Shown in pieces: positions 47,951 through 56,761 of a DNA stretch of 64,000 nucleotides. This DNA comes from Corynebacterium crudilactis (GTDB taxonomy: Bacteria; Actinomycetota; Actinomycetes; Mycobacteriales; Mycobacteriaceae), in NCBI RefSeq assembly GCF_001643015.1, contig NZ_CP015622.1, positions 261,358-325,357 of the forward strand, written 5' to 3'. Numbering within the stretch: the first letter of the stretch is position 1; every line of letters starts with the position of its first letter. The position numbers and the translations under genes are program-made. Under the pieces are notes generated by a model, which searched no databases, was not told the DNA's origin, and saw only the letters and a list, made by a program, of their open reading frames with translations.

Positions 47951-48301
47951 ATGACGTCTGTGATTCCAGAGCAGCGCAACAACCCTTTCTATAGGGACAG
48001 CGCAACGCCTGCTTCCTCTGACCATGCAGAGCGCGGCGAATGGGTTACTCAGGCAAAGTGCCGCAACGGCGATCCAGATGCGTTGTTCGTTCGTGGTGCA
48101 GCACAGCGTAGAGCTGCCGCAATCTGCCGTCACTGCCCAGTGGCAATCCAGTGCTGTGCAGACGCACTAGACAACAAAGTGGAGTTTGGTGTTTGGGGTG
48201 GTCTGACCGAACGTCAGCGCCGTGCACTTCTTCGCAAGAATCCTCATGTCACCAATTGGGCTGAATATTTAGCCCAGGGCGGCGAGATCATTGGAGTCTA
48301 A
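47951..48301 (+). CDS. whcA: WhiB-family iron-sulfur regulator WhcA
   Basis: 116 residues with the four Fe-S cysteines C37, C59, C62 and C68 (C-x21-C-x2-C-x5-C) and the GVWGG turn at 80-84, followed by a basic RQRRALLRK DNA-binding segment. AAGGAG precedes ATG. In C. glutamicum WhcA is a redox-responsive repressor of oxidative-stress genes; assigned by gene order and length. Confidence 0.93.
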   Translation: MTSVIPEQRNNPFYRDSATPASSDHAERGEWVTQAKCRNGDPDALFVRGAAQRRAAAICRHCPVAIQCCADALDNKVEFGVWGGLTERQRRALLRKNPHVTNWAEYLAQGGEIIGV

Positions 48302-48512
48302 AAACCGGGCAAATTCGGAGTTTTAAGCTCAGAGCTTAAGTTATGGAAGGCTGGCTATTTAGATGGCTGGTCTTTTTGCTTTGCAGGAAGCTTATGGGAG
48401 ATTGCGGGAAGGCTTCGTCTAGAAGCGTGTCAGCAGGGGGTCCCGCCAGAGACTCTGCGCTAGTGAATCCTGTCAGCACCTCACAGCTAGGTTCCCCGGT
48501 AGGATGATTCCC

Positions 48513-48668
48513 ATGACTAAATGGGAATACGCAACTGTGCCACTAATTACGCATGCTACTAAGCAGATCCTTGATACTTGGGGAGAAGATGGCTGGGAAC
48601 TAGTAACAGTTATGCCTGGCATGAACCCTGAAAATCTTGTTGCTTATATGAAGCGCGAGGTGGCATAA
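48513..48668 (+). CDS. DUF4177-like small protein, 51 residues
   Basis: MTKWEYATVPLITHATK starts a complete 51-residue frame with the DUF4177 pattern W-E-Y ... LDTWGEDGWELV. It is preceded by TAGGAT seven bases before the ATG and no ribosome site, so translation is probably leaderless. The stop lies five bases before the RidA gene, forming a two-gene unit. Too short to be found with common length cut-offs. Confidence 0.82.
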   Translation: MTKWEYATVPLITHATKQILDTWGEDGWELVTVMPGMNPENLVAYMKREVA

Positions 48669-48673
48669 AAATT

Positions 48674-49132
48674 ATGGCTACTAATTCTGAGCGTCTTGAG
48701 CAGCTGGGTATTACTCTTCCTACAGTTGCCGCGCCGGTTGCAGCTTATGTGCCTGCTATCCAGACTGGTAACCAGGTGTGGACTTCTGGCCAGCTGCCTT
48801 TCGTTGATGGTGCTCTTCCTGCGACTGGCAAGGTAGGCGCAGAGGTTTCTGCTGAAGATGCGCAAGCTTTGGCTCGTGCTGCTGCATTGAACGCTCTTGC
48901 TGCGATTGATGCTCTCGTGGGTATTGATAAGGTCACCCGCGTGCTCAAGATTGTGGGATTTGTTTCTTCTGCTGAAGGTTTCACTGGTCAGCCTGCTGTT
49001 ATCAATGGTGCGTCCAATTTGATGGCTGAGGTTTTCGGCGAGGCTGGCGCACATGCGCGTTCTGCTGTCGGCGTTGCTGAATTGCCACTCAACGCTCCTG
49101 TTGAGGTTGAGGTAATCGTCGAAATCGCTTAA
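48674..49132 (+). CDS. RidA/YjgF-family enamine/imine deaminase
   Basis: 152 residues of the RidA fold. GNQVWTSGQLPFVDG near residue 32 and the conserved arginine in AHARSAVGVAELPLNAPVEVEVI are present. Family members hydrolyse reactive enamine/imine intermediates such as 2-aminoacrylate. Cotranscribed with the DUF4177 gene; ended by a perfect hairpin. Confidence 0.9.
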   Translation: MATNSERLEQLGITLPTVAAPVAAYVPAIQTGNQVWTSGQLPFVDGALPATGKVGAEVSAEDAQALARAAALNALAAIDALVGIDKVTRVLKIVGFVSSAEGFTGQPAVINGASNLMAEVFGEAGAHARSAVGVAELPLNAPVEVEVIVEIA

Positions 49133-49151
49133 AAATTTCGCTTTTCGACGC

Positions 49152-49190
49152 AAACTGCCGGCTTCGCACGATGTGCGAAGCCGGCAGTTT
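49152..49190. terminator. Bidirectional terminator between RidA gene and phdT
   Basis: An 18-bp perfect stem (AAACTGCCGGCTTCGCAC) with a three-base loop, flanked by T-rich DNA. Confidence 0.9.
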
Positions 49191-49199
49191 ATGTTTTAT

Positions 49200-50555
49200 C
49201 TAGTGCTCGTAAGTAGCTAGATCATGATCTTTAGATTCTTTGGTGATGGTAATTGCGATGATGGAAACCACTGACATGGACGCCAGGAAGACAATTACTG
49301 GAGTAACGGAAGATCCGCCACCAGGACCGGCATAGAGGCTGGCCAGGATGGTAGGGGTGAATCCGGCACCGATGAGTGTTGCTAGCTGATAGCCAAGGGA
49401 TGCTCCGGTGTACCGAGAAGAGGTGCCAAATTGTTCGGAGATGAACGCTGCTAGCGGGCCGTACAGCATGGCGTGTAGTGCCAATGCGATGGTGAATGCA
49501 GCCAAGAGGATGAACCAGTTGTCAGAGGTGAGCATCCGGAAGAAAGCTGGGAGGAAGGCGACGAAAAGCACAAGCGCAATGATCATTACGGGGCGGCGTC
49601 CGAATTGATCAGAAACTCGGCCGAAGAGTACTACGAAGAAGACAGAGAATACGGAGGCAACTGCGAAAGCGTAGAGGACATCGGAGCGTGCAATACCGGA
49701 TTGGGTTGCGTAGCTGATGGAGAAAGTGGAGAGCAAAACTTGTAGTCCGAAGCCGGAAGCTCCACCGAGCATGGTGAGGATAAGTGCCTTGGGGCGGCGA
49801 AGTACCTGGAAGAGAGGAACTTTCTTTTCAGTGGGTGCGGCTTTTTCAGCTTCGACGGCTGCGGTGAACACTGGTGATTCACTGACTTTTGCGCGAATGA
49901 TCAGTCCGACGATGAGAAGCACGAAGGACATGAGGAACGGAATACGCCAACCCCAGGAGAGGAATTGTTCCTGAGTAAGAACTGCAGATGCGGTGCCGAG
50001 CGCGAAAGTTCCAAGTGCTGCGCCGGTTGGTGCGCCTGCATTGGTGAAGGATGCTGCAAATCCACGCTTCTTAGAGTCGGAGTGTTCCAATGCCATCAGT
50101 GCAGCTCCACCCCATTCGCCACCGACAGCGATGCCTTGGCAGATGCGGAGGAGAATAAGGATAACGGCACCCATGCTGCCAATCATTGCGGCACTTGGAA
50201 CAAGTCCAATAAAGGTGGAAGCAATGCCCATGATGAGCATGGAGAGCACAAGCATTTTCTTGCGTCCAAGGCGGTCTCCATAGTGACCGAAGATTGCTCC
50301 GCCTAGTGGTCGAGCAAGGTAGCCAGCTGCAAATGTGCCATAGGCTGCGATTGTGCCTGCAAGGGGATCCAAATTGGTGAAAAACACTGCTGGGAAGACT
50401 GTTGCTGAGGCTGCAGCGTAGAGAAGGAAGTCATAGAACTCGATTGTGGAGCCAAAATAGCTGGATAGAATCGCGCGGCGGGATTCTTTTTTGCGCTCTT
50501 CAGGGCTTAAATTTTGCAGAGCTGCGGACGGTGAGGCCGTCGTGGATATAGTCAT
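49200..50555 (-). CDS. phdT: Phenylpropanoid uptake transporter, MFS (MHS family)
   Basis: 451 residues, 12 helices. Contains the metabolite:H+ symporter signatures STIEFYDFLLYAAAS, ARPLGGAIFGHYGDRLGRKKML and GEWGGAALMALEHS. ATG 50555 has GGAG six bases upstream. It lies downstream of the phdA CoA ligase on the same strand. In C. glutamicum this cluster is known to take up and shorten the side chain of phenylpropanoids such as p-coumarate and ferulate. Confidence 0.85.
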   Translation of the reverse strand: MTISTTASPSAALQNLSPEERKKESRRAILSSYFGSTIEFYDFLLYAAASATVFPAVFFTNLDPLAGTIAAYGTFAAGYLARPLGGAIFGHYGDRLGRKKMLVLSMLIMGIASTFIGLVPSAAMIGSMGAVILILLRICQGIAVGGEWGGAALMALEHSDSKKRGFAASFTNAGAPTGAALGTFALGTASAVLTQEQFLSWGWRIPFLMSFVLLIVGLIIRAKVSESPVFTAAVEAEKAAPTEKKVPLFQVLRRPKALILTMLGGASGFGLQVLLSTFSISYATQSGIARSDVLYAFAVASVFSVFFVVLFGRVSDQFGRRPVMIIALVLFVAFLPAFFRMLTSDNWFILLAAFTIALALHAMLYGPLAAFISEQFGTSSRYTGASLGYQLATLIGAGFTPTILASLYAGPGGGSSVTPVIVFLASMSVVSIIAITITKESKDHDLATYEH

Positions 50556-50588
50556 GGTGATCTCCAATTACTCAAAAAGCATGGTTGT

Positions 50589-52127
50589 TTAAGAAATAGG
50601 GATGATGGAATCGCGCAGGATATTTTTTTGAATTTTTCCTGTGGCATTGCGTGGCAGCTGGTCGATGATGTGTATTTCTCGAGGAAGTTTGTAGCGAGCC
50701 AGTACATTGCCAAGTTCTGCTCTTAGTTCTGGGCCAGTTGGTGCGTTTTCGAGGAAGCTATTGCGGAGCGACACAAATGCGATGCCTGTTTCTCCCCAGC
50801 GTTCATCGGGGACTCCGATCACTGCAGCATCGAGGACGGATTCCAGTTCTTGGAGGCCCTGCTCGACTTCTGCTGGATAGATATTTTCTCCGCCAGAGAT
50901 ATACATATCCTTGATGCGATCCTTGATGGTGTAGTAGCCATTTTCATCTTTGATCGCGATGTCTCCGGAGTGGTACCAGCCATCTTTAAGTGCAGAGGCA
51001 GTGTCTTCAGGGCGGTTCCAATATCCAGCCATGACGTGTGGTCCGCGGATGAGTACTTCGCCGGCAGTTCCGGTGGGGACTTCTTCGCCAGTCTTTGGAT
51101 CTACCAGTTTGATATCGGTGAAAAAATGCGCACGACCTGCAGTTCCCAGGTGAGTATTGGCATCTGCAGCTTCGAGGAGGCAAGCGCCAGGAGCAGTTTC
51201 TGTCATGCCGAATCCCTGCACGATTTTTACTCCGCGTGCCTGCCAGATGCGCAGTACGCGTTCGCTCACTGGTGATCCACCAACCATGATGGCGCGGAAG
51301 GAAGAAAGGTCTCGATCTGCAAAGGATGGATCGTTGGAGAGCATGTCAACCATGGCCGGCACCATGAAAGATTCGCTTACTTTAGATTGTTCAATTTCAT
51401 CTAGTACCTGTGCAGGGCGGAATTCGCGGTGAATAATTACTTTTCCACCCTTCATGATCACTGGGATGGTGGTCATGTTGAGGCCAGCGATGTGGAAGAG
51501 CGGTGCCACAGAAAGTAGTACTGCGCCTTGTTCGATTTCTTGGCCGAGTAGGGCGTTGAAATAATTGAAATACAGATTGCGGTGGGAGAGCATGGCGCCC
51601 TTTGGGCGGCCGGTGGTGCCAGAGGTGTACATGAGCAATGCGATATCGTCATCACTGACAGACAGTTCAATATCAAGGTCGCTTGAAGCTTCTTTAAGTG
51701 CTTCTCGACGCAGCCCTGGTCCTTCATCGCCTTCCACTGCCACCATGGTGATTTCAGGATGTAGCTCTTGGAGGTATTCAGCTTCCTGAATGAGATCAAC
51801 GCCGTAAAAAATTACGCTCGCGCCGCTGTCCTCGATGATGTAATCAATTTCTCCTGCGGAAAGACGAGGATTGACCAACACTGGAATAGCACCAATGAGG
51901 TTGGCTGCAAAGAATACTTCAAGCAAAGCTGGGTGGTTAAAGCCCACGTAGGCGACTCTGTCCTGGTGTTTAACACCGAGACCTAAGAGAGCATGGGCGA
52001 GGCGGTTAACTCGTTTGCTGAATTGTCCATAGGTGATGCTGGTGCCTTCGAACTCAATAGCAATTGATTCTGGACGAACTACAGCGCGTCGACGTGGGTA
52101 GGTTCCTATACCGAGATTCACTTTCAT
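50589..52127 (-). CDS. phdA: Phenylpropanoid-CoA ligase
   Basis: 512 residues of the acyl-CoA synthetase (AMP-binding) family. Motifs are YTSGTTGRPKGAMLSH, GFGMTETAPG, WYHSGDIAIKDENGYY and the catalytic lysine in PRNATGKIQKN. Activates the aromatic acid with CoA, the first step of the phd pathway. In tandem with phdT; a likely promoter lies 33-61 bp upstream. Confidence 0.9.
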   Translation of the reverse strand: MKVNLGIGTYPRRRAVVRPESIAIEFEGTSITYGQFSKRVNRLAHALLGLGVKHQDRVAYVGFNHPALLEVFFAANLIGAIPVLVNPRLSAGEIDYIIEDSGASVIFYGVDLIQEAEYLQELHPEITMVAVEGDEGPGLRREALKEASSDLDIELSVSDDDIALLMYTSGTTGRPKGAMLSHRNLYFNYFNALLGQEIEQGAVLLSVAPLFHIAGLNMTTIPVIMKGGKVIIHREFRPAQVLDEIEQSKVSESFMVPAMVDMLSNDPSFADRDLSSFRAIMVGGSPVSERVLRIWQARGVKIVQGFGMTETAPGACLLEAADANTHLGTAGRAHFFTDIKLVDPKTGEEVPTGTAGEVLIRGPHVMAGYWNRPEDTASALKDGWYHSGDIAIKDENGYYTIKDRIKDMYISGGENIYPAEVEQGLQELESVLDAAVIGVPDERWGETGIAFVSLRNSFLENAPTGPELRAELGNVLARYKLPREIHIIDQLPRNATGKIQKNILRDSIIPIS

Positions 52128-52159
52128 TCCCCTTTGTGTTGTTAGTCACGTTTGAAGAC

Positions 52160-52188
52160 ATTAAATGCATAAAGGTTTAAAAAGTCAA
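52160..52188 (-). promoter_or_regulatory. Promoter of phdA-phdT, with a motif shared with phdB
   Basis: Minus strand: -35 TTGACT (52183-52188), 17-bp spacer, -10 TTTAAT (52160-52165). The segment GTTTTTAAAAT followed by TTGAC and T-rich DNA recurs upstream of phdB (about 52941-52973), suggesting a shared PhdR site. Confidence 0.5.
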
Positions 52189-52330
52189 TCATTTTAAAAA
52201 CGTTCTATAGAAAAATTCATCTCTTTTTAATGCTTCGGGGGTGGCATTAATGTTCTTGACCTTTACTTTTGCGGCAATCGGAGGGATTTTGCCCCCGTAA
52301 AACAATTTTTTTGAGAGGGAAATGCATAAA

Positions 52331-52360
52331 GGGGCACTGCCACTGATGTGGCAGCGCCCC
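52331..52360. terminator. phdR terminator
   Basis: GGGGCACTGCCAC TGAT GTGGCAGCGCCCC followed by TTTAT on both strands; immediately after the phdR stop. The rest of 52189-52330 is AT-rich with no gene. Confidence 0.75.
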
Positions 52361-52379
52361 TTTATGGGCATGGAGATTT

Positions 52380-52850
52380 TTAGAAAGCGATTTTTAGTAA
52401 AAGCTCCCTCAGTAGTTCGCGTTCTGCGGAAGAGAGATTTTTAAGAGAATCACTTTCCGCCTTAAGGAGGCGTTGTGTGGCGTCTTTGTGGATTTCTAGT
52501 CCGGATGTGGTGGCAACGATAATTTTGGACCGTCGATCTCGGGGGTCCGCTTCTCTAGTAACTAGCCCTCGATCCTCGAGGAAATCGATCAGTGCAACGA
52601 TCTGACTTGGGTCTAAGTCCAGGAAGACGCCTAATTCTCGCTGTGTGGGTTTTAGTCCGCTGGCGGCAATTGATAGGGCGGAGTATTGGCGAACTTTGAG
52701 GTTTAGGTCCTCGAGTGCCGCATTTCCTTTTGCTGTTCCTTTGGCTCTGGCGCGGGCGGCGAGGAATTGAATTTGCTGAGACAAGTCGGCCTTAAGGAAT
52801 CGTTCTGGTCCGCCAATAATTTCAGTGGCTGAGGGGCTGGTGGTGGTCAT
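52380..52850 (-). CDS. phdR: MarR-family repressor of the phd genes
   Basis: 156 residues. The winged helix contains LKPTQRELGVFLDLDPSQIVALIDFLEDRGLVTREADPRDRRSKIIVATTSG, the MarR hallmark. ATG 52850 has GGAG six bases upstream; the frame is open to 52910 without a ribosome site. It sits between the two divergent phd operons. In C. glutamicum PhdR is known to be inactivated by phenylpropanoid-CoA esters. Confidence 0.88.
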   Translation of the reverse strand: MTTTSPSATEIIGGPERFLKADLSQQIQFLAARARAKGTAKGNAALEDLNLKVRQYSALSIAASGLKPTQRELGVFLDLDPSQIVALIDFLEDRGLVTREADPRDRRSKIIVATTSGLEIHKDATQRLLKAESDSLKNLSSAERELLRELLLKIAF

Positions 52851-53040
52851 TGTGGCTCCATGTGGGATAGCTGAGAAATAGTTTCGATCTTCAATCATTT
52901 CAACATGCATCTATTGTGTGCGTCAAGCGAACGATTTAAGTTTTTAAAATTAATAGTTGACATTTTCAATGTTATGAGTTTTTATTGGAATCACAGCCAG
53001 ATGAAGTGTCTGGACTCACAAAGCTTAAAAGGAGTTTGAT

Positions 53041-53976
53041 ATGTCTCTCAATGGAAAAGTTGCCATCGTTACTGGATCCGGCGCAGGACTTGGTCGTTCC
53101 TTCGCACAGGAACTTGCACGTCAGGGTGCAGCCGTAATCGTCAATGATGTTAACCAGGGCGCTGCCGATGAAACTGTTGCGGCAATCGTAGATGCCGGCG
53201 GACAAGCTGCTGCTGTTATCGCTCCAGTTGGTTCCTCTGAAAGTGCCAACTTGCTCGTTCAGGAAGCGGTGGAAAAGTTTGGTCGTCTAGACATTCTTGT
53301 TACCAACGCAGGTATTCTCCGTGATAAGTCATTGCTCAAGATGACTGATGAGGATTTTGATGCCGTGATCAACGTACACCTCAAGGGAACCTTTACTTGT
53401 GTGCGCTCCGCATTCGGATACTTCAAGGAAAACGGTATCGCAGGACGCATCGTTACCATCGGTTCCCCAACCGGTCAGCGCGGCAACTTCGGACAGTCCA
53501 ATTACGCAGCAGCGAAGGCTGGCATCGTAGGCATGGTGCGCACCTGGGCACTCGAGATGAAGCGTGCTGGAGTCACCATTAACGCCATCATCCCTGAAGC
53601 TGCCACTGACATGACGAAGACCATTCCATATTTCCAAAAGGCTGTGGAAGCGGATGAGCGTGGGGAGGCTATGCCACCGTTCTTCCGTGAAACCTTGGGC
53701 TTTGGAACTCCACAGGATGTTGCAGGTCTGGTTGCATTCCTGTCTTCTGATGAGGCTGAAAATATCTCTGGCCAGGCAATCGGCGCTGGTGGCGACCGCA
53801 TGCAGGTCTGGGCGCACCCTGAACCAGCGGTAACTGAATTCAACCAGGGCGGTTGGACCTATGAGGCTCTCCAAGCCCATGGCAAGAACATCATTGAAGA
53901 TAACTTGCAGTCCGTAGGTGTTGTGTTCCCTGCGCTACCGGAAGAACTACAGCCACAGGTTCCTGTTAAGGCTTAA
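53041..53976 (+). CDS. phdB: SDR-family 3-hydroxyacyl-CoA dehydrogenase of the phd pathway
   Basis: 311 residues. Rossmann motif GSGAGLGRS at 12-20, NAG motif TNAGIL and catalytic Tyr-Lys in SNYAAAKAG, with a longer C-terminus than typical FabG. Oxidises the beta-hydroxy intermediate of side-chain shortening. AAGGAG precedes the ATG. First gene of phdBCDE; the upstream stretch has a TTGACA box and a TTGA-CATTT-TCAA palindrome. Confidence 0.87.
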   Translation: MSLNGKVAIVTGSGAGLGRSFAQELARQGAAVIVNDVNQGAADETVAAIVDAGGQAAAVIAPVGSSESANLLVQEAVEKFGRLDILVTNAGILRDKSLLKMTDEDFDAVINVHLKGTFTCVRSAFGYFKENGIAGRIVTIGSPTGQRGNFGQSNYAAAKAGIVGMVRTWALEMKRAGVTINAIIPEAATDMTKTIPYFQKAVEADERGEAMPPFFRETLGFGTPQDVAGLVAFLSSDEAENISGQAIGAGGDRMQVWAHPEPAVTEFNQGGWTYEALQAHGKNIIEDNLQSVGVVFPALPEELQPQVPVKA

Positions 53977-54005
53977 CGCAACTCAAGGATATTGAAGGAG
54001 AAGTC

Positions 54006-54944
54006 ATGAGCGATCAAGTTGTGAAGTATGAGTGCGCGGTTGATGTTGATCAAATTGTCGCAGTGGATATGCATGTACACCTTGAAGTAGACAGTTGCGG
54101 GCATGAATCGATGCCGGCTGACATTATGGAAGCTTCATCGAAGTATTTTAAGGCTGCAGAACGAACCCCTTCGGCCGATACGATTGCCGATATTTATCGT
54201 GCACACAAAATGGCTGCCATTGTGTTCACCGTTGATGCGCGCACTCAGATGGGGCATCTACCCAATTCGATCGATGATCTGGTCGCCAATTGTGCTCGTA
54301 ACAACGATGTCTTAATTCCATTTGGCAGTGTAGATCCTCGCATGGGTGAGGATGCATTAGTAGAAGCACGCCGCCAGGTCGAAGATTTGGGTGTGTGTGG
54401 ATTCAAATTCCACCCTTCAGTTCAGGGCTTTGATCCCTCTTCCGAAGAGTTCTATCCACTGTGGGAATTGCTTGAAAGCTTTGGCCTGCCTTGTATTTTC
54501 CACACGGGCCAAAACGGGATGGGTGCTGGTTTGCCCGGTGGACGTGGAATTAAGCTGCGTTATTCCAATCCACTTTTGCTGGATGATGTTGCGGCTGATT
54601 TCCCGAAACTGACCATCATCATGGCGCACCCTTCAGTGCCGTGGCAGGATGAGGCTAACTCAATTGCGACGCACAAATCCAATGTTTATATTGATCTTTC
54701 CGGTTGGTCACCAAAGTATTTCCCAGAATCTTTGGTTAAGCAATCAAATAATGTGTTGTCTAAGAAGGTGCTTTTTGGAACTGATTTCCCACTGATCACT
54801 CCAGAAAAGTGGTTGAGTGCTTTTGCTGAGCTGCCGCTTAAGGATGAAGTTCGTCCAGGAATTTTGAAAGATAATGCAGTCAAGGTTTTAGGGCTGGGTG
54901 CAGTGTCTAAGCAGGCTGATGCGAAGGAAGATCAGTATGCGTGA
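54006..54944 (+). CDS. phdC: Amidohydrolase-family protein of the phd pathway
   Basis: 312 residues of the amidohydrolase_2 (decarboxylase/lactonase-like) family. Metal-binding DMHVHLE near residue 21, histidine in GFKFHPSVQGF, FHTGQN, MAHPSVPW and a C-terminal GTDFPLITPEKW. In the phd pathway it is thought to cleave the beta-keto intermediate. Ends overlapping phdD by eight bases. Confidence 0.87.
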   Translation: MSDQVVKYECAVDVDQIVAVDMHVHLEVDSCGHESMPADIMEASSKYFKAAERTPSADTIADIYRAHKMAAIVFTVDARTQMGHLPNSIDDLVANCARNNDVLIPFGSVDPRMGEDALVEARRQVEDLGVCGFKFHPSVQGFDPSSEEFYPLWELLESFGLPCIFHTGQNGMGAGLPGGRGIKLRYSNPLLLDDVAADFPKLTIIMAHPSVPWQDEANSIATHKSNVYIDLSGWSPKYFPESLVKQSNNVLSKKVLFGTDFPLITPEKWLSAFAELPLKDEVRPGILKDNAVKVLGLGAVSKQADAKEDQYA

Positions 54945-56133
54945 TCCAATCCAAGGTGAGGTGATTCCTTCTGATCTTTTTGGTTTTGCCGAAGTGCTGA
55001 CAACAGCAGAGCGCACTGTACTGCACGAGGCCCGCAAGGTGCTCGATGAAGAGGTCAAACCACATCTCAATGAGGCGTGGGACAAGGCAGTTTTCCCTGA
55101 AGAGATCGTGCAGCCGTTGCAAGATCTGCAGTTGCTTGATCCACCTGCTTTGAGGGAAGCGGGGGAGTCGGTGCGAGATATTTTCACTGGATTCCGCAAT
55201 TTTGAGCTTGCTCGCTGTGATATCAATGTGGGTACTTATTACAACGCTTCTGCGGGACTTTTTCGGACTGCGTGTGTGATTGGTGGTTCTGCAGAGCAAG
55301 CTGAGAAATTAGATGCGCAGATTAAATCAGGCGAAGTGAAGGGCGTTTTTGCTCTGACGGAACCTGAGCATGGCTCTGATATTGCAGGTGGTTTATCTAC
55401 AACTGCAACCAAAGATGAGTCCACCGGCGAGTGGAGCATCTCGGGTGAAAAGCGGTGGATCGGTGGTGCATCTACTGCGGATCTTATTGCAACTTTTGCT
55501 CGTGATACTGCGGATGGCCAGGTGAAGTGTTTCCTTGTCTCCCCTCAAGCACAAGGCGTATCAATGACAATTATTGAGCGCAAGGCTTCACTGCGCATCA
55601 TGCAAAACGCGCATATTTCTTATGACAATGTGCGGGTTAGTGAAGATGCTCGTCTGCAAAATATCAATTCTTTCAAAGATGTTTCAGAATGTTTGCGCCG
55701 CATGCGCTCTGATGTGGCATGGATGGCAGTTGGCGCTCAGGCTGGTGCATATGAAGCAGCTGTGAAGTATGTGCGCAGCAGGGAGCAGTTTGGTCGCCCA
55801 ATCGCGGGCTTCCAGTTGATCCAGGAGAAGCTAGCTTTGATGCTCGGTAACCTCACGGCATCACTGGGCATGATGGTCAGGCTTACTGAACAGCAGCAAG
55901 CGGGAATTTTCAAAGAGGAAAACTCGGCTCTGGCCAAGATGTTTACTTCGCTCAAACTTCGGGAAACCGTTGGTTGGGCACGTGAGATCTGCGGTGGCAA
56001 CGGAATTATTTTGGACAATGATGTGGCCAGATTCCACGCCGATGCAGAAGCTGTCTATTCATATGAGGGCACTCACGAGATCAATGCACTCATCGTAGGT
56101 CGCGCCATCACTGGCGTTAGCGCCTTCGTCTAA
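54937..56133 (+). CDS. phdD: Acyl-CoA dehydrogenase of the phd pathway
   Basis: 398 residues, flavoprotein dehydrogenase. Shows ALTEPEHGSDIAGGLSTTA, the FAD-binding region GEKRWIGGAS, YVRSREQFGRPIAGFQLIQEKLA and a catalytic glutamate in YEGTHEINALIVGRAITG. ATG 54937 is chosen because GAAGGAAG is seven to eight bases upstream and it gives translational coupling to phdC. Confidence 0.9.
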   Translation: MRDPIQGEVIPSDLFGFAEVLTTAERTVLHEARKVLDEEVKPHLNEAWDKAVFPEEIVQPLQDLQLLDPPALREAGESVRDIFTGFRNFELARCDINVGTYYNASAGLFRTACVIGGSAEQAEKLDAQIKSGEVKGVFALTEPEHGSDIAGGLSTTATKDESTGEWSISGEKRWIGGASTADLIATFARDTADGQVKCFLVSPQAQGVSMTIIERKASLRIMQNAHISYDNVRVSEDARLQNINSFKDVSECLRRMRSDVAWMAVGAQAGAYEAAVKYVRSREQFGRPIAGFQLIQEKLALMLGNLTASLGMMVRLTEQQQAGIFKEENSALAKMFTSLKLRETVGWAREICGGNGIILDNDVARFHADAEAVYSYEGTHEINALIVGRAITGVSAFV

Positions 56134-56172
56134 TCCCCAAAACCTTTAAAAACACTTCCAAGGAGGAAGATC

Positions 56173-56646
56173 ATGACTACTGCAACTACCCCAAACACCA
56201 TTGTTTCTTTCGAAGATGCGCCGAACCTCACCGGCCAGGATCTCGGCTTTTCCGAGTGGCGTACGGTTACTCAGGAGATGGTGAACACCTTCGCGGATGC
56301 CACTGATGATCAGCAGTGGATTCACACCGATCCTGAGCGCGCTAAGGACGGCCCGTTTGGTGCTCCTATCGCTCATGGTTTCCTTACTTTGTCCATGATT
56401 ATCCCATTCTGGGGTGAGCTGCTGGATGTTACTGGCGTTTCTACAAAGGTGAATTATGGCCTGGATAAGGTGCGTTTTACCTCCCCAGTCAAGGTGGGTT
56501 CTCGCATTCGCATGGGCGCTGTGGTTCGGGAGATCACTGAGGTAAAGGGCAACGGTTTGCATTTGGTTGCCGATGGCACCATTGAGATCGAAGGTCAGGA
56601 GCGTCCGGCGGTTGTCGCCACCTTCCTCACTCGCTTCTACGCTTAA
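56173..56646 (+). CDS. phdE: MaoC-like enoyl-CoA hydratase of the phd pathway
   Basis: 157 residues, single hot-dog domain. The hydratase-2 motif is present: DATDDQQWIHTDPERAKDGPFGAPIAHGFLTLSM, with the catalytic Asp and His. Hydrates the cinnamoyl-CoA double bond. GGAGGA lies eight bases before the ATG. Last gene of phdBCDE. Confidence 0.9.
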   Translation: MTTATTPNTIVSFEDAPNLTGQDLGFSEWRTVTQEMVNTFADATDDQQWIHTDPERAKDGPFGAPIAHGFLTLSMIIPFWGELLDVTGVSTKVNYGLDKVRFTSPVKVGSRIRMGAVVREITEVKGNGLHLVADGTIEIEGQERPAVVATFLTRFYA

Positions 56647-56678
56647 AAATTACGCTTTTCGACGTTCAAACCCATCCG

Positions 56679-56706
56679 GCGCATCCCCTTAAATGAGGGG
56701 ATGCGC
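56679..56706 (+). terminator. Terminator after phdE
   Basis: GCGCATCCCCT TAAATG AGGGGATGCGC; it contains the ATG at 56693 and so argues against that codon as a start for the next gene. Confidence 0.75.
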
Positions 56707-56761
56707 AGCTACTTTTCTCCCCAGTTCTACGAATCGACTTAATGTGACTAAGCTTGTGCCC

